Under the pieces are notes generated by a model. That model did no database searches, had not been told where the DNA came from, and saw nothing but the letters and a program-made list of their open reading frames with translations. Below, piece after piece: positions 44,910-55,226 of a DNA stretch of 64,000 nt; position 1 is the stretch's first letter; every line of letters starts with the position of its first letter. The stretch lies in assembly GCF_900104445.1 (NCBI RefSeq), contig NZ_FNJI01000018.1, positions 1-64,000 on the forward strand, given 5' to 3'. Origin of the DNA: Desulforhopalus singaporensis (GTDB lineage Bacteria; Desulfobacterota; Desulfobulbia; Desulfobulbales; Desulfocapsaceae). Position numbers and translations under genes: made by a program.

Positions 44910-46118
44910 TCAGTATGTTTCAAGATGGGCGGCAACAGCATCAATCATGGGCAGCAGAACCGGATCGTTCAGGTAGCCGGGCGGGAGCCCGCTTGAGCCG
45001 AAGCGGGCGATCACCAGTTCGTGGCCGGGATCGATATAGAGCAGCTGGCCATGGGCACCCCGGGCGGTTATCGCGTTGCCGTCTTCTTTATGGCGAATCC
45101 ACCACTGGGACTTGTAGGACCAGCCCTGCAAATAGGGCTTGGGATATTGCGCCCTGGCAAACAGTTCCCGGCTGCCGCCCTTAACCAGACGAGCAGTTAC
45201 GGCCGGGGACACCGCTTGACGTTTTTTTCCTCCGGTGCGTATCAACTCGCCGAAACGGAGAAAATCACGAAGAGTACAGCCGGCTGTTGTGCTCATTCCT
45301 GCAGGATCCACCATGTACCAGCCGTCATGTTCTGCTCCCATATGCTGCCAGAATCTTTCGGATACCAGTTCTTGTAAGTCTTTATTGGCTATCCGCTGGA
45401 TTATGAAGCTCAGCACGTTGATGTTTGGTTCACGATAGGCAAAAGCCTTTCCATGTTCACCCTGTTTTTTAACGGTCATCAGGTATTCGGCTAAATGGGT
45501 CGGGTGGCCTGCTTCGGGGCGGCCGGCAACCATACCGCCCGCGCGCAGGTATTTCCAGACATCGGAGCCTGGATCCAGATAGTCTTCGTGAAACTGCATG
45601 CCGATCAGCATGTCCATAACCTGGCGAACGGTGGCGTCATGCCAGGCGGTGTCAGTTAATTCTGGCATGTAGTGCGGGACTAGAGCGTTTTCATCCAGTG
45701 TCCCTTCATCGATCATCAGTTCCGCCAGAGTACCGACAAACGATTTGGCGCAAGACATGACCAGGTGAGTCTTGTGCGGTCCGCAATACCCCTGGTAATT
45801 TTCGTATACCAGCACACCTCTTTTCAAAACGGCAAATCCGTCTGTGTCGATTGTTTTCAGCGCCTCTTGCCAACCAAGACTTTTGCCTTCCTGGTCGGTA
45901 ATTGTCAACTTATCAATACCTGCGTCCTGAACTTCAAGCTTTGAAGCTGCGCCAGGTCCGCGCCATATCGACTTGGTGGGAACAAGCTGCTGGGTGTTGG
46001 AGAAGGTCCAGCATAGTTCCGGCCAGTTATAATGGTTGTTTTTATCGACACTGATAATCCTGTCTTCAGGAGGCGGGAAACCGCGCATCCACTGTTCGCT
46101 TGTCTTGTTATTGCTCAT
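44910..46118 (-). CDS. Serine hydrolase of the beta-lactamase / 6-aminohexanoate-dimer hydrolase family
   Basis: A 402-residue class C beta-lactamase-fold protein. The nucleophile motif SxxK is seen in VMSCAKSFVGTL and the second motif as YREPNIN. No signal peptide is evident, so it is probably cytoplasmic. Such proteins are esterases or amidases more often than antibiotic-resistance enzymes. It is the last gene of the eight-gene operon; the ribosome site is weak. Confidence 0.85.
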   Translation of the reverse strand: MSNNKTSEQWMRGFPPPEDRIISVDKNNHYNWPELCWTFSNTQQLVPTKSIWRGPGAASKLEVQDAGIDKLTITDQEGKSLGWQEALKTIDTDGFAVLKRGVLVYENYQGYCGPHKTHLVMSCAKSFVGTLAELMIDEGTLDENALVPHYMPELTDTAWHDATVRQVMDMLIGMQFHEDYLDPGSDVWKYLRAGGMVAGRPEAGHPTHLAEYLMTVKKQGEHGKAFAYREPNINVLSFIIQRIANKDLQELVSERFWQHMGAEHDGWYMVDPAGMSTTAGCTLRDFLRFGELIRTGGKKRQAVSPAVTARLVKGGSRELFARAQYPKPYLQGWSYKSQWWIRHKEDGNAITARGAHGQLLYIDPGHELVIARFGSSGLPPGYLNDPVLLPMIDAVAAHLETY

Positions 46119-46169
46119 AGTAACAATTTCAGTTTACTGTTCTCTAATTTTTCTTAGTGTTTTAACTCC

Positions 46170-47648
46170 TTACTGCCCCTGTTGTGCCGAGGCAGACAGT
46201 TCGCAACCTTCGGCGTCTTTTTCCTGTCCGCCTTTCCAGTAGCCTGTGGCTTTCAGCCAAAGCATCAGGATCGTACTGACAGCAAGTACTACAACACCTG
46301 TGTACAAAACCGTGGTCATGGAAGTTTTCACACCTATTGCAGGGAAAATAAAAAGTGCCATGGGAGCTACCGGAAGTATCAACATAAACTGTGAAAAACC
46401 GGCCTCTGCAGGGACAAGGGACTCCCCTTTCGGATCAACGATCCGCATCAGCAACAGGCTCGAAGCCAGGGTACCGGTACAAGCCGCGTAGTTGACCAGG
46501 AACCGCTCCAGTCCGTTTCTGCCAAGCCAGCGAGACGGGATCCAGAACCACAGGAAGAGGAGAAAACTTGCCAACACAACGGTAACCGTAAATGGAACAA
46601 TATACTTTCCCAACACTGCCCATTTGACAGCCATGAGCGCCGTGATCATCATGAAGTCGACCAGCGTGCCGTTGATACGGTGTACAAGATCATCGTCTAT
46701 CAGATAGTCTTTTTTGATTACATTGATAATTTTACGCAAGACAAGGCCGCAGAACAGTCCCCACATAAACATCAGTCCGAACCCCAGCACTGCAATATCC
46801 TTTGGCAGCACCATTTTCAATGCGTAGCAGAAACACCAGGTAAAGAAAAAGGCTATACACAGCATGGCGAGATGAAAAGTAATGGTGTCGAGGCTGGCTG
46901 GATGCATGGTGTGACGGCCAAGAGATTCCTTCGCGTCGCCGGGCATGATCCCCCGGAGAAAGGCATCGTCGAGTTTGATGCTGGTTGCATCGGCAGAGAG
47001 CCCCTTGCGCAGACCGTAATTTGCCAGCGGAACACCGACGAAAGCGGCAATCAAAAATCCGGCGGCACCATAGCTCACCGCCATGACCAGTACATCTGAG
47101 GAAACGATCCAGAGGTGATTTATATCTGCATTGGCCGCGTTGTTTACCCACATCTGAGCGATTGTCAGAGCCTGGGCGGGTCCCCCGGTGAACCCATGGA
47201 CCATGTTGACGGCGGTGGCATTTTCCAGGCCTGCGCCCGTCAGGTAATTATATCCCCAGATAACCGCAAGTCCTGTTAAGATCAGCACTCCGTAACCGCC
47301 GTAAAAGGTAATAGACAGCCAGACAACACCCCTGGTCATCTCTTTGGTTTTTCCTCCTTCTCCATTTGATTTTCCCGAGGCGAGCCCAATCATCATAAAG
47401 TTGGCGATGAAAATCAGGGAGGTCAGCATGGCATAGGTCTTGAAATCTATTGGCGCCCACCCATCGGCAGTTGGCACACCGACAATCTGCAGATTCATGA
47501 GGATCATACCGATAAAACCGGTAATGAGGCTTGATGGAACAAGATATTTCTGAAAAAAAGGGATCTTGCTGCGTAAAACAATACCAATCGGTATCAGCAG
47601 ACCCACCCAGAACAGTGCAGTCAGGTAAGGGCTAAGCAATTGTTCCAT
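46170..47648 (-). CDS. Sodium/glutamate symporter-like (GltS family) carrier
   Basis: A 492-residue membrane protein with about 12 hydrophobic segments. The pattern FIANFMMIGLASG and the repeated loop near VHGFTGGPAQAL resemble GltS-type carriers. It is longer than the usual 400 residues. It may import an acidic or amphipathic substrate for the operon (inference). GGGAGA precedes the ATG. Confidence 0.75.
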   Translation of the reverse strand: MEQLLSPYLTALFWVGLLIPIGIVLRSKIPFFQKYLVPSSLITGFIGMILMNLQIVGVPTADGWAPIDFKTYAMLTSLIFIANFMMIGLASGKSNGEGGKTKEMTRGVVWLSITFYGGYGVLILTGLAVIWGYNYLTGAGLENATAVNMVHGFTGGPAQALTIAQMWVNNAANADINHLWIVSSDVLVMAVSYGAAGFLIAAFVGVPLANYGLRKGLSADATSIKLDDAFLRGIMPGDAKESLGRHTMHPASLDTITFHLAMLCIAFFFTWCFCYALKMVLPKDIAVLGFGLMFMWGLFCGLVLRKIINVIKKDYLIDDDLVHRINGTLVDFMMITALMAVKWAVLGKYIVPFTVTVVLASFLLFLWFWIPSRWLGRNGLERFLVNYAACTGTLASSLLLMRIVDPKGESLVPAEAGFSQFMLILPVAPMALFIFPAIGVKTSMTTVLYTGVVVLAVSTILMLWLKATGYWKGGQEKDAEGCELSASAQQGQ

Positions 47649-47675
47649 TGTTTGATTCTCCCGCGCTGTAGCGCG

Positions 47676-49247
47676 TTAATTTTTTTCCGAAAGCCGATCG
47701 TAACAACCTTCCGTAAGATTGTCTTTTTCCAGCAGAAGATTCGGTTTTCTTATTTTCCCGGTGGGGGTCAACGGAAAAACCTCTTTATACTCGATGTATC
47801 GCGGCACCTTGAAATCCGCCAGCCTGTCTTTGCAGAACTCGATGATTTCCTGCGGTGGAATTGTCTGCTGACTTTCCCCCTGGGCGACAATAACATAGGC
47901 TTTGACTTCTTCCCTCCGGTCCGGATCTGGTACTGCAACAACCGCAGCGGACAATATCTTCGGATGACTCATCAGGACGTTTTCCACCTCCGCCGCCGCA
48001 ACATTATCGCCGGCCCTTCTGATCATATCCTTTTTCCTGCCTACGATGAAGTAGTAGCCATCTGCGTCCTGGCGGAAAAGATCGCCCGTTCTGAACCATT
48101 CTCCGGCAAAGGCTGCTGCCGTCGCCTCGGGGTTTCTGTAGTATCCTTTGAATAATCCCGCTCCGGAGACCCACAGTTCTCCGACTTCACCCTGCGCCAC
48201 TTCCCGGCCTTCGTCATCGACTATTTTCATGCTGCGGAATTTGGTCGGTTTGCCGACGGAGCCGGAACCGCTCATATGGCTGTCTTCGAGCGGCATGACA
48301 ATACCGGGGCCGATTTCGGTCATCCCGTATCCTTCCCTCAGCGGGACGTTGAAGCGTTCCTCAAATTGTTTGTGGACATCTTTGAGGATGGCGCCGCTGA
48401 GCAACATTCTGAGTTTATGCGCCTTATCCAGAGGTGATTCGGGTTGCTTGTAAATCCAGTAAGATAACAGTGCCCAGGAGATCGTAATATCATATTGGCG
48501 AACCAGCGGCATGAACCGTGACGGGCTGTAGCTTTTGGCTGCCACCATCGTCATCCCCTTCATGATGCACATGAGCAGTTCCCAGGGGGGGTCCATGTAG
48601 TAGAACGGTTCCACACACAAAAAGATGTCATCCTCAGTCACCATCTCAGCGCCAACAAACCCTGTTGTGAGCCAATATTCATGGGTCAACATGCACCCCT
48701 TGGGAAACCCGGTCGTCCCAGAGGTGTACTGAATGGACATCAGAGTTTCGACCGTCACTTCCGGCCCATTGAAATCGGTCGGTTTATCCGCTGCCAGTTG
48801 TGGCAGGTCAAGCCCCAGGTCCGCGGCTTTTTCACCAACAGTAAAGACCGTCTTGACATTTGGTGTATTGGCGCGCGCCTGCCTGAAAACTTCGGCGAAT
48901 TCGTCTTCAATTACGAGCCCGATCGCATCAGAATTGTTGAGGACATACTCCAGATCCTCAACCTGATAGCGAATATTCAGCGGCACGGCTACCGCACCTA
49001 TTTTCGCCAGCGCCAGCCAGACCAGAAAAAACTCCGGGCGGTTGGAGAGCATGACGGCAAGGTGATCCCCTTTGCTGATCCCCGCGGATTGCAGCACTAC
49101 GGCATATTGATTAACCATATCGTTGAGCTGCCGGTACGAGAATGACACGTTGTCATCATGAAAGTGCAGCACCTTTTTGGCACCGTATGTCTCTGACGCT
49201 TTTTCAAGCAGTGTTCCTATATTGTTTTTAAGTACCGAGTTGATCAT
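47676..49247 (-). CDS. AMP-dependent acyl-CoA synthetase (ligase)
   Basis: A 523-residue adenylate-forming enzyme. The P-loop is YTSGTTGFPKGCMLTHEYW, the mid motif GYGMTEIGPG, the hinge segment EWFRTGDLFRQDADGYYFIVGR, and the C-terminal lysine motif PLTPTGKIRKP. It activates a carboxylic acid, probably a fatty or other hydrophobic acid, to the CoA thioester. AAAGGAG precedes the ATG. Confidence 0.93.
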   Translation of the reverse strand: MINSVLKNNIGTLLEKASETYGAKKVLHFHDDNVSFSYRQLNDMVNQYAVVLQSAGISKGDHLAVMLSNRPEFFLVWLALAKIGAVAVPLNIRYQVEDLEYVLNNSDAIGLVIEDEFAEVFRQARANTPNVKTVFTVGEKAADLGLDLPQLAADKPTDFNGPEVTVETLMSIQYTSGTTGFPKGCMLTHEYWLTTGFVGAEMVTEDDIFLCVEPFYYMDPPWELLMCIMKGMTMVAAKSYSPSRFMPLVRQYDITISWALLSYWIYKQPESPLDKAHKLRMLLSGAILKDVHKQFEERFNVPLREGYGMTEIGPGIVMPLEDSHMSGSGSVGKPTKFRSMKIVDDEGREVAQGEVGELWVSGAGLFKGYYRNPEATAAAFAGEWFRTGDLFRQDADGYYFIVGRKKDMIRRAGDNVAAAEVENVLMSHPKILSAAVVAVPDPDRREEVKAYVIVAQGESQQTIPPQEIIEFCKDRLADFKVPRYIEYKEVFPLTPTGKIRKPNLLLEKDNLTEGCYDRLSEKN

Positions 49248-49294
49248 AATTTCTCCTTTCTCTCAGGATCATTCCGCAACGAGTTTGTGATGAG

Positions 49295-50242
49295 TCAGTT
49301 ATTTTCAAAGAGGCGAAGAGCGTTCTTGTAGAGCCATTTTTCCTTGACGTCCTCTTTTAACGGAAGAGATTTCATCTCCTCCACAATCTGGGTCATCGGC
49401 AGGGCCAGTTCGCCGTTACCGGAACCAAAAACGACCTGGTCCTGCAACAGGGTGTTGCCGAACTGAATCAGCATCTCAAAACCTGATCCCGGTACTGCGA
49501 GATATTTCGGACGGTGAGAAGATGTGTCGATAAACACATTTTTATGGCGACGGGCCACCCCTATCAGCTCCGGAACCCATGGCCAGCCGCCGCAGGAGGC
49601 AACTATTTTCAACTCAGGAAAGTCCCGCGCGACTTTATCCAGATACAGGGGCCGGCCGACATCCATGGGCAGGTCGGTGTTATAGCTCATCGCAGTGTAG
49701 ATAAAGACAGGGACGTCGAGGTCCAGCGCCTTGGCGTAACAGGGATAAAACCGGGGATCGGTTGCACTGATTCCCCATTGGAAAACATTGGCGTAAATTG
49801 CCGCAAAACCGGAAACCTTAACCGCCTGTTCAACCTCGAAAACCGCTTCGTCGGCATCCTTAAAAGGGTGGAAAACCGCCATTCCCTTGAGCTTATCCGG
49901 CATTTTTTCGATCAGGTCAACCGTTTTGCTGTTATCGACATTATCTATCAGTCCCCATTGAACCCCTGCGCTGTCCAGTTGATCCTTGAACTGGGAAGGA
50001 GTCATTGTTATTTTTCCGGCTAATTTAACCAGGAAGAGTTCGAGTTCTTCTTCCGGCAACTCCTCCGCTTTTCGCTCAAGCTCCTCAAAGGTTGTACCAA
50101 GGAGCTGAGCCCACCTCTGCCCGAAGATGTGCCGATAGTTGGCCAACCCTTTTTTCTCTTTGTTCAGAAGGAAAAATTTCATTTTGCCTGCGATTTCATC
50201 CGCACCAGGAGGAAAATCCAGTCGTACATCCACTACGTTCAT
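49295..50242 (-). CDS. Amidohydrolase-2-like TIM-barrel protein with lost metal ligands
   Basis: A 315-residue protein of the amidohydrolase-2 fold. The expected metal residues are replaced: the N-terminal DxHxH position reads DVRLDFPP; the barrel His position reads PVFIYTAMS; the GHxG loop reads ASCGGWPWVPE; and the final FGSD reads FGSGNGE. It may be a non-enzymatic or metal-free relative. The ATG at 50242 is preferred to 50266, since the AGGAG lies between them. It sits between the RND transporter and acyl-CoA ligase genes. Confidence 0.82.
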   Translation of the reverse strand: MNVVDVRLDFPPGADEIAGKMKFFLLNKEKKGLANYRHIFGQRWAQLLGTTFEELERKAEELPEEELELFLVKLAGKITMTPSQFKDQLDSAGVQWGLIDNVDNSKTVDLIEKMPDKLKGMAVFHPFKDADEAVFEVEQAVKVSGFAAIYANVFQWGISATDPRFYPCYAKALDLDVPVFIYTAMSYNTDLPMDVGRPLYLDKVARDFPELKIVASCGGWPWVPELIGVARRHKNVFIDTSSHRPKYLAVPGSGFEMLIQFGNTLLQDQVVFGSGNGELALPMTQIVEEMKSLPLKEDVKEKWLYKNALRLFENN

Positions 50243-50335
50243 AGTAATAATCTCCTTACGGCTCATTTTTCTCTGTCTCCGGTATGGATGAAAAACGGCC
50301 CGAGTTGGTTTACATCAAAATAATCAAGATTTCCC

Positions 50336-52660
50336 TTACTTGTTTGCTGTGCGTTTTGAGGGCATCAGCCAGGTAGCAAGAGCGGGAAGCAGAAGAATTG
50401 CGCCGATCATGTTGACCAACAGCATGAAAGTCAGCAGTATTCCCATGTCCGCCTGGAATTTCAGGGGGGAGAAAATCCAGGTTGCGACACCCATTGCCAG
50501 CGTAATTCCGGTAAATATTACCCCGTTACCGGTGATCTCCAGTGTACGCAGGTAGGCCTCCTGGAGCGGCAAACCTTCGTCCAGCAGGCTCTTGAAGCGA
50601 CTGTATATGTAAATGCCGTAGTCTACGCCTACTCCAACACCCAGCGCCACGACCGGTAACGTGGAGACCTTGAGACCGATATTCAGCATGGTCATCAACG
50701 CATAACCAAGCAGGGAGACCATGCCGAGGGGGACGAGGATACATATAAGCGCTTTTACCGAGCGGAAGGTGGCGTAACAGAGCAGGATGATCGCAGCAAA
50801 AACGTACATAAGGATCGGGAACTGTGCTGCCGACACCTCTTCGTTGGTTGCCGCCATGACCCCGACGTTGCCTGTAGCCAGCCTGAACTTGAGGTTTTCC
50901 ATCGGGTGCAGGTTACTATAGTTTTTTACCTCGGAAACAATTCTTGCGATGGTTTCCGCTTTATGATCGGTGGTATAAATCTGTACCGGCATAACGCTGC
51001 AATCGGGGTTGAAAAGGCCGCTGCTGGTCTTCAGCCCCTTGACCGACTGCACCAGCAGCAGCTGATTGCGCGGAAGAACCTGGAATTTTGGGTATCCCTC
51101 GTTCCAGCCGGCATTGACAGCCTTGGCCACACGAGGCAGGCTTACAACTGTCAGGACTCCGGGCACGTTATTCATGTGCCAGGCAAACCTGTCTATCTCA
51201 GTCATTAAATCGTAGTCGATGCAGGCCTCGGGAACACTTTCGGCAATCACCGACAGAATATCCACGCCAATATAAAAATGGCTGGTAATCAGGTCGCTGT
51301 CGCGGTTATAGCGCGAGTCAGCGCGAAGTTCGGGAATCCCTCTTTCAAGGTCGCCGATTTTAATGTCACCACCCTTCCAGGCACCAAAAACAATCAGGCC
51401 TATACTGACCAGGAGCACCAGGGCGGCCGGTTTCGGCTCGGCAATTTTAGCTAAAAAGCGCCAGACACCTTCCATGTTCCGCGCCCGTTTCCTGGTTTTT
51501 TGTTTATATGCTTCGCTGTAGCTGACCCAGGAGAGAAGGAGCGGGAGCAGCAGCAGATTGGTCAAAATGATCATCGCCACACCAATGCTTGCGGTAATGG
51601 CCATCTCCTGGATCATTTTTATATCGATCAACAAAATGGTGAGAAATCCGAGGGTGTCACTGGCAAGCGCGATACAGCCGGGAACCAGCAGGCGCCGGAA
51701 GCTTCCCCTTGCAGCCGACATGTTGTCGGCACCACCAAATACCTCCGAGCGGGTTGCGCCAAGCATCTGCACTCCGTGGCTGACACCGATTGCAAAGACC
51801 AGAAACGGTACCAGTATTGACATGGGATCCATACCGTATCCAAGCAGCGGCAACAGACCGAGCTGCCAGATAACAGCGATCAGGGAACAGGTCAGTGAAA
51901 TGGCGGTCAATACCAGGGACTGGGAATACCAGTAAACAAGCAGAGCGGTGACCAGAAAGGCGATTCCGAAAAAGAGGACGACCCGCCTGGCACCGTCGGT
52001 CATGTCGCCGATGAATTTGGCAAAACCGATAATATGAACACTGATATTGTCAGTTTCAAACTTGCTCCTGACATCTTTTTCCAGCCGGTTAGCGACATCG
52101 AGGTAGTCTAGCCGTTCGCCAGTTTCCGGATGGATGTCAAGCAGCTGGGCACTTATGATTGCCGCAGAAAAATCCATGGCCACCAGTTGGCCCATGACAG
52201 ATGATTTAAGGATATTCTTGCGTACCTGCTGGAGTCCTTCAGGAGTGTTCTGGAAATCGGCCGGGACGACGTTTCCTCCGGCAAACCCTTCTTCCGTCAC
52301 CTCGGTGAACCGAACGTTTGGGGTAAATAGTGACCGGACCTTGGACCGATCGACTCCAGGGATAAAAAACACCTCGTCGGTTGCGGCTTTGAGTGTTGCA
52401 AAAAATTCAGGCGTGAAAATGTCGCCGTCCTTGGCTTTCAGAGCGATTAAGATCTGGTTGGCTCCGCCAAATTCTTTGCCGTGTTCTACAAAGGTCTTCA
52501 TGTATTCATGATGCAGAGGCAGAAGCTTGCCAAATCCCGCGTCGATACGCAGCCGGGTAGCGGACCAGCCCATGAATATCGTTAAGATCAGAAAAATTGC
52601 TATAAACAGACGCCGGTGTCCAAAGACAATGTTTTCCAGTCCGGATATCACTGTTTTCAT
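50336..52660 (-). CDS. RND-family transporter (MMPL/HAE3 type)
   Basis: A 774-residue transporter with two repeats, each a periplasmic loop then about six membrane segments (12 in all). The first repeat contains GMDPMSILVPFLVFAIGVSHGVQM and the second VGVGVDYGIYIYSRF, both the pump motif D region (longer stretches not quoted). The type is a lone pump without outer-membrane partner, common for lipid or sterol-like cargo. It starts one base after the YCF48-like gene stops. Confidence 0.92.
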   Translation of the reverse strand: MKTVISGLENIVFGHRRLFIAIFLILTIFMGWSATRLRIDAGFGKLLPLHHEYMKTFVEHGKEFGGANQILIALKAKDGDIFTPEFFATLKAATDEVFFIPGVDRSKVRSLFTPNVRFTEVTEEGFAGGNVVPADFQNTPEGLQQVRKNILKSSVMGQLVAMDFSAAIISAQLLDIHPETGERLDYLDVANRLEKDVRSKFETDNISVHIIGFAKFIGDMTDGARRVVLFFGIAFLVTALLVYWYSQSLVLTAISLTCSLIAVIWQLGLLPLLGYGMDPMSILVPFLVFAIGVSHGVQMLGATRSEVFGGADNMSAARGSFRRLLVPGCIALASDTLGFLTILLIDIKMIQEMAITASIGVAMIILTNLLLLPLLLSWVSYSEAYKQKTRKRARNMEGVWRFLAKIAEPKPAALVLLVSIGLIVFGAWKGGDIKIGDLERGIPELRADSRYNRDSDLITSHFYIGVDILSVIAESVPEACIDYDLMTEIDRFAWHMNNVPGVLTVVSLPRVAKAVNAGWNEGYPKFQVLPRNQLLLVQSVKGLKTSSGLFNPDCSVMPVQIYTTDHKAETIARIVSEVKNYSNLHPMENLKFRLATGNVGVMAATNEEVSAAQFPILMYVFAAIILLCYATFRSVKALICILVPLGMVSLLGYALMTMLNIGLKVSTLPVVALGVGVGVDYGIYIYSRFKSLLDEGLPLQEAYLRTLEITGNGVIFTGITLAMGVATWIFSPLKFQADMGILLTFMLLVNMIGAILLLPALATWLMPSKRTANK

Positions 52661-52661
52661 A

Positions 52662-53759
52662 TCAGTTGTCCTTTACATGTGGGTCAGACCCGTTACCGAT
52701 ACCGAGCTTGTCCAGAGTTAATCTTTTGACGCCAAAGGCTCCGGTCAAAATCAGCGATTCGTCGGCTGTCTGTACGGCTTTGAGTATATTCTGCCGGTCG
52801 GGCTGCTGTCTGACGACAAAACTGTTGCCGCCATCGTTGCTGATAAGCAGGGTTCCGGCAAGGCCGGTAATTACGATCTCACCACTTTTCAGCCGCAGCC
52901 CGCGGGTAAGTGTCGCCTGGCTGCCAACGGGAATCCGCCGCCAGCTCACACCACCATCTTCAGAACGAAACAGGTGACCGCGCAGCCCGAAAATCAGCAG
53001 GGTGTCATCTTCCAGGGGAAGAACTCCGAAAAACGAACCGTTGTACGGCGAAGGCATGGCCATCCAGCTGGTATTATCGTCTGAGCGGAAAATATTTCCG
53101 GTCTCTGCAGCGATAAACCGGTGCCCGTTTTCCGATGGGGCGTATTGAAAAAGATGGAAATCCCAGATTTCATCATCTCCTTCCCGGGTCTCCTGGTCAC
53201 TGACCGTTGAGGAATATTTTTTCGGCATGAAATCCCCCTCGGTCCATGTGTCACCGCCGTCGCTGGTTACCAGATAGAGACCGTAGGCGCCGATCGCCAC
53301 GCCATCTTCTGCATTCTTGAAAAATACGTCAAAAAGCGGCCGCTCGTCCTGCGGATTGCTGTAGAGCAGTGACCAGTTCCGCCCGCCGTCTCTGGTACGC
53401 AAAATCACCTGGTCGTGGCCGACGGCCCAGCCGAGATTCTGGTTAAGGAAAAATACTCCGGTTAATGTGGCCCGGGTGGGGACATTGGCCTGGGACCAGG
53501 TTTTTCCGTTATCAGCGGATGTGAGAATATGGCCTCTTTCACCGACCGCTGCCGCAAAGCTGCCGACTGCCTGGCAGTCAAGCAGAAGTGAACGGGATGC
53601 CCTGGGCGCCATTACCGAAGATTCGCTGCTTACCGCATAGGCCGTAACAGAGGATAAACCAAGCAAAAACAGACAGACCAGGCAGAGGTGCGCCTTGAAT
53701 GATCCGTTGAACAATTTCCCTGTGCTGAGAAAACCTGCGGTGACTTCCAAAGTATTCAT
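52662..53759 (-). CDS. YCF48-like (BNR repeat) exported protein
   Basis: A 365-residue protein with a signal segment (LCLVCLFLLGLSSVTAYA) and a beta-propeller built of repeats of the form S-x-D-x-G-x-T/S-W (SADNGKTWSQ, TSDGGDTWTE, SEDGGVSWRR, SNDGGNSF). The YCF48/BNR type is often found beside RND pumps with DUF1302/DUF1329 proteins. The ATG at 53759 has AGGAG ahead; a longer frame does not. Confidence 0.85.
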   Translation of the reverse strand: MNTLEVTAGFLSTGKLFNGSFKAHLCLVCLFLLGLSSVTAYAVSSESSVMAPRASRSLLLDCQAVGSFAAAVGERGHILTSADNGKTWSQANVPTRATLTGVFFLNQNLGWAVGHDQVILRTRDGGRNWSLLYSNPQDERPLFDVFFKNAEDGVAIGAYGLYLVTSDGGDTWTEGDFMPKKYSSTVSDQETREGDDEIWDFHLFQYAPSENGHRFIAAETGNIFRSDDNTSWMAMPSPYNGSFFGVLPLEDDTLLIFGLRGHLFRSEDGGVSWRRIPVGSQATLTRGLRLKSGEIVITGLAGTLLISNDGGNSFVVRQQPDRQNILKAVQTADESLILTGAFGVKRLTLDKLGIGNGSDPHVKDN

Positions 53760-53839
53760 GAAGAACTCCTGAGTTATTGAAAACTCAGACTGGGAGACGC
53801 CGAAAATTTCCGGACATCTCCCGTCCATATGGCCAAACC

Positions 53840-55207
53840 TTAGCGTTTTCCACCTCTGCGAAGGGCTTGGGGGGAAAACTCATCTCTTGCAAATTCCACG
53901 TTGAATTTCCACATCGTCTCAATTTCGTTGGTCAGCTTATCTGCCATGTAGCGTCCGGCCTGAAGATCGTAATGGATCTCAGCAATATTCCATACCGCCG
54001 GGACCTCATAGAAATTTATGGTGTGTCCTTCCGAGATCCGCCAGAGATTGTCACGGGTGTCGTAGAGATCGGCGCCCACCAGGGACCAGCTATCCTCATC
54101 CACATAAAAGGTTCGCCTTTTGTAAATATGGCTGGTTCCTTCTTTCAGGGTCCCTTCCACCACCCACACACGGTGCAGCTCGTAACGCAACGTATCGGTT
54201 AACGGGTGCAGCGGTGTCAGGAGTTCTTTATAGCTGATGTCAGGGCTCATGATCCGGTAGGCGTTGTAGGGAACGTACATCTCTTTTTTCCCCACGAGCT
54301 TCCAGTCGTATCGTTCAGGGCTGCCGTTAAACAGGTCCAGTGAATCCATGGTCTCCAAACCGTCGCCACCGCCTGTCGGAGTGTCGAAAGCGATTTGCGG
54401 TGCCCGCCGGACACGTCTCTGGCCGGGATTATAGGACCACGCTTTACGCGGTTCTTTGTTCTGGTCCAGGGTTTCGTGAACCAGGCTGATGGTTCCAGAG
54501 ATCCTGGCCGGAGCCTGATCTTCGCTTTTGTAGTAGTAGATGATGTTGTTGAGCTTGCTGTCGTCCATCCCCGGGTGCGAATATCTGATATCGAATAACT
54601 CGGTATGTTCGCCGAGTACATATTTACCGCTGCGCGTCACCGGTACATTATGATAATGGCGGTCGAGGCTGTTGCCGCGCCAGCGGGTCAAGTGGTTCCA
54701 GACGATTTCAAGACCGTTGTCGGGAATGGGAAACGGGGTGCCTTCACCGACATTTTCCAGTCCGTTTCCACCGCTGATCATCTTTGCATTTTGGGCAATT
54801 CTCCTGGTTGCATCGTATATCCGCTGCGGAGCGGATGCACTGCGGTGGGTTGGATAGATATTCATCTTGAAAGTCGGATATGCTTTGAGCAGGGCCTTGT
54901 GTCCTGCGGTCAATTTATCCGCATACTGATCCATATTTTCAGCGGTGATGGTAGCGATGATTTTGTCGTCTGAGTACGGGTCGATATGGTGCATGCCAAC
55001 CTCATAACCTGCCGGGGGCGTTGTTATTCCGCCCTGCCAGGCCGGGATCGTTCCGTCACCATTTCCCGCTTTTTCGGCGCCAAAAGGAGTAAGGTCATTT
55101 CCCAGACGAGCTATTTCTTCAGGAGTTGCTTCGGCCCAGCCGTTGACGACACTGCCGCCAATCAGCAGCATGGAAGCACATGTTAACAAGAGTATTTTCT
55201 TACGCAT
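53840..55207 (-). CDS. DUF1329 outer-membrane lipoprotein-like protein
   Basis: A 455-residue exported protein with a signal peptide (MRKKILLLTCASMLLIGGS). It shows DUF1329 features: EEIARLGNDLTPFGAEKAGN, GTIPAWQGGI near residue 55, and a C-terminal RRTFYVDEDSWSLVGADLYD typical of a LolA/outer-membrane-lipid fold. Function in the family is unsettled; it is thought to act with DUF1302 and RND proteins on hydrophobic compounds. AAGGAG precedes the ATG. Confidence 0.88.
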   Translation of the reverse strand: MRKKILLLTCASMLLIGGSVVNGWAEATPEEIARLGNDLTPFGAEKAGNGDGTIPAWQGGITTPPAGYEVGMHHIDPYSDDKIIATITAENMDQYADKLTAGHKALLKAYPTFKMNIYPTHRSASAPQRIYDATRRIAQNAKMISGGNGLENVGEGTPFPIPDNGLEIVWNHLTRWRGNSLDRHYHNVPVTRSGKYVLGEHTELFDIRYSHPGMDDSKLNNIIYYYKSEDQAPARISGTISLVHETLDQNKEPRKAWSYNPGQRRVRRAPQIAFDTPTGGGDGLETMDSLDLFNGSPERYDWKLVGKKEMYVPYNAYRIMSPDISYKELLTPLHPLTDTLRYELHRVWVVEGTLKEGTSHIYKRRTFYVDEDSWSLVGADLYDTRDNLWRISEGHTINFYEVPAVWNIAEIHYDLQAGRYMADKLTNEIETMWKFNVEFARDEFSPQALRRGGKR

Positions 55208-55226
55208 GGCTGCTCTCCTTCTTTAA

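Noticed and set aside
44910-46118. Antibiotic-resistance beta-lactamase
   Set aside because: The fold and SxxK are shared, but there is no signal peptide and the context is catabolic, so an esterase or amidase is more likely.
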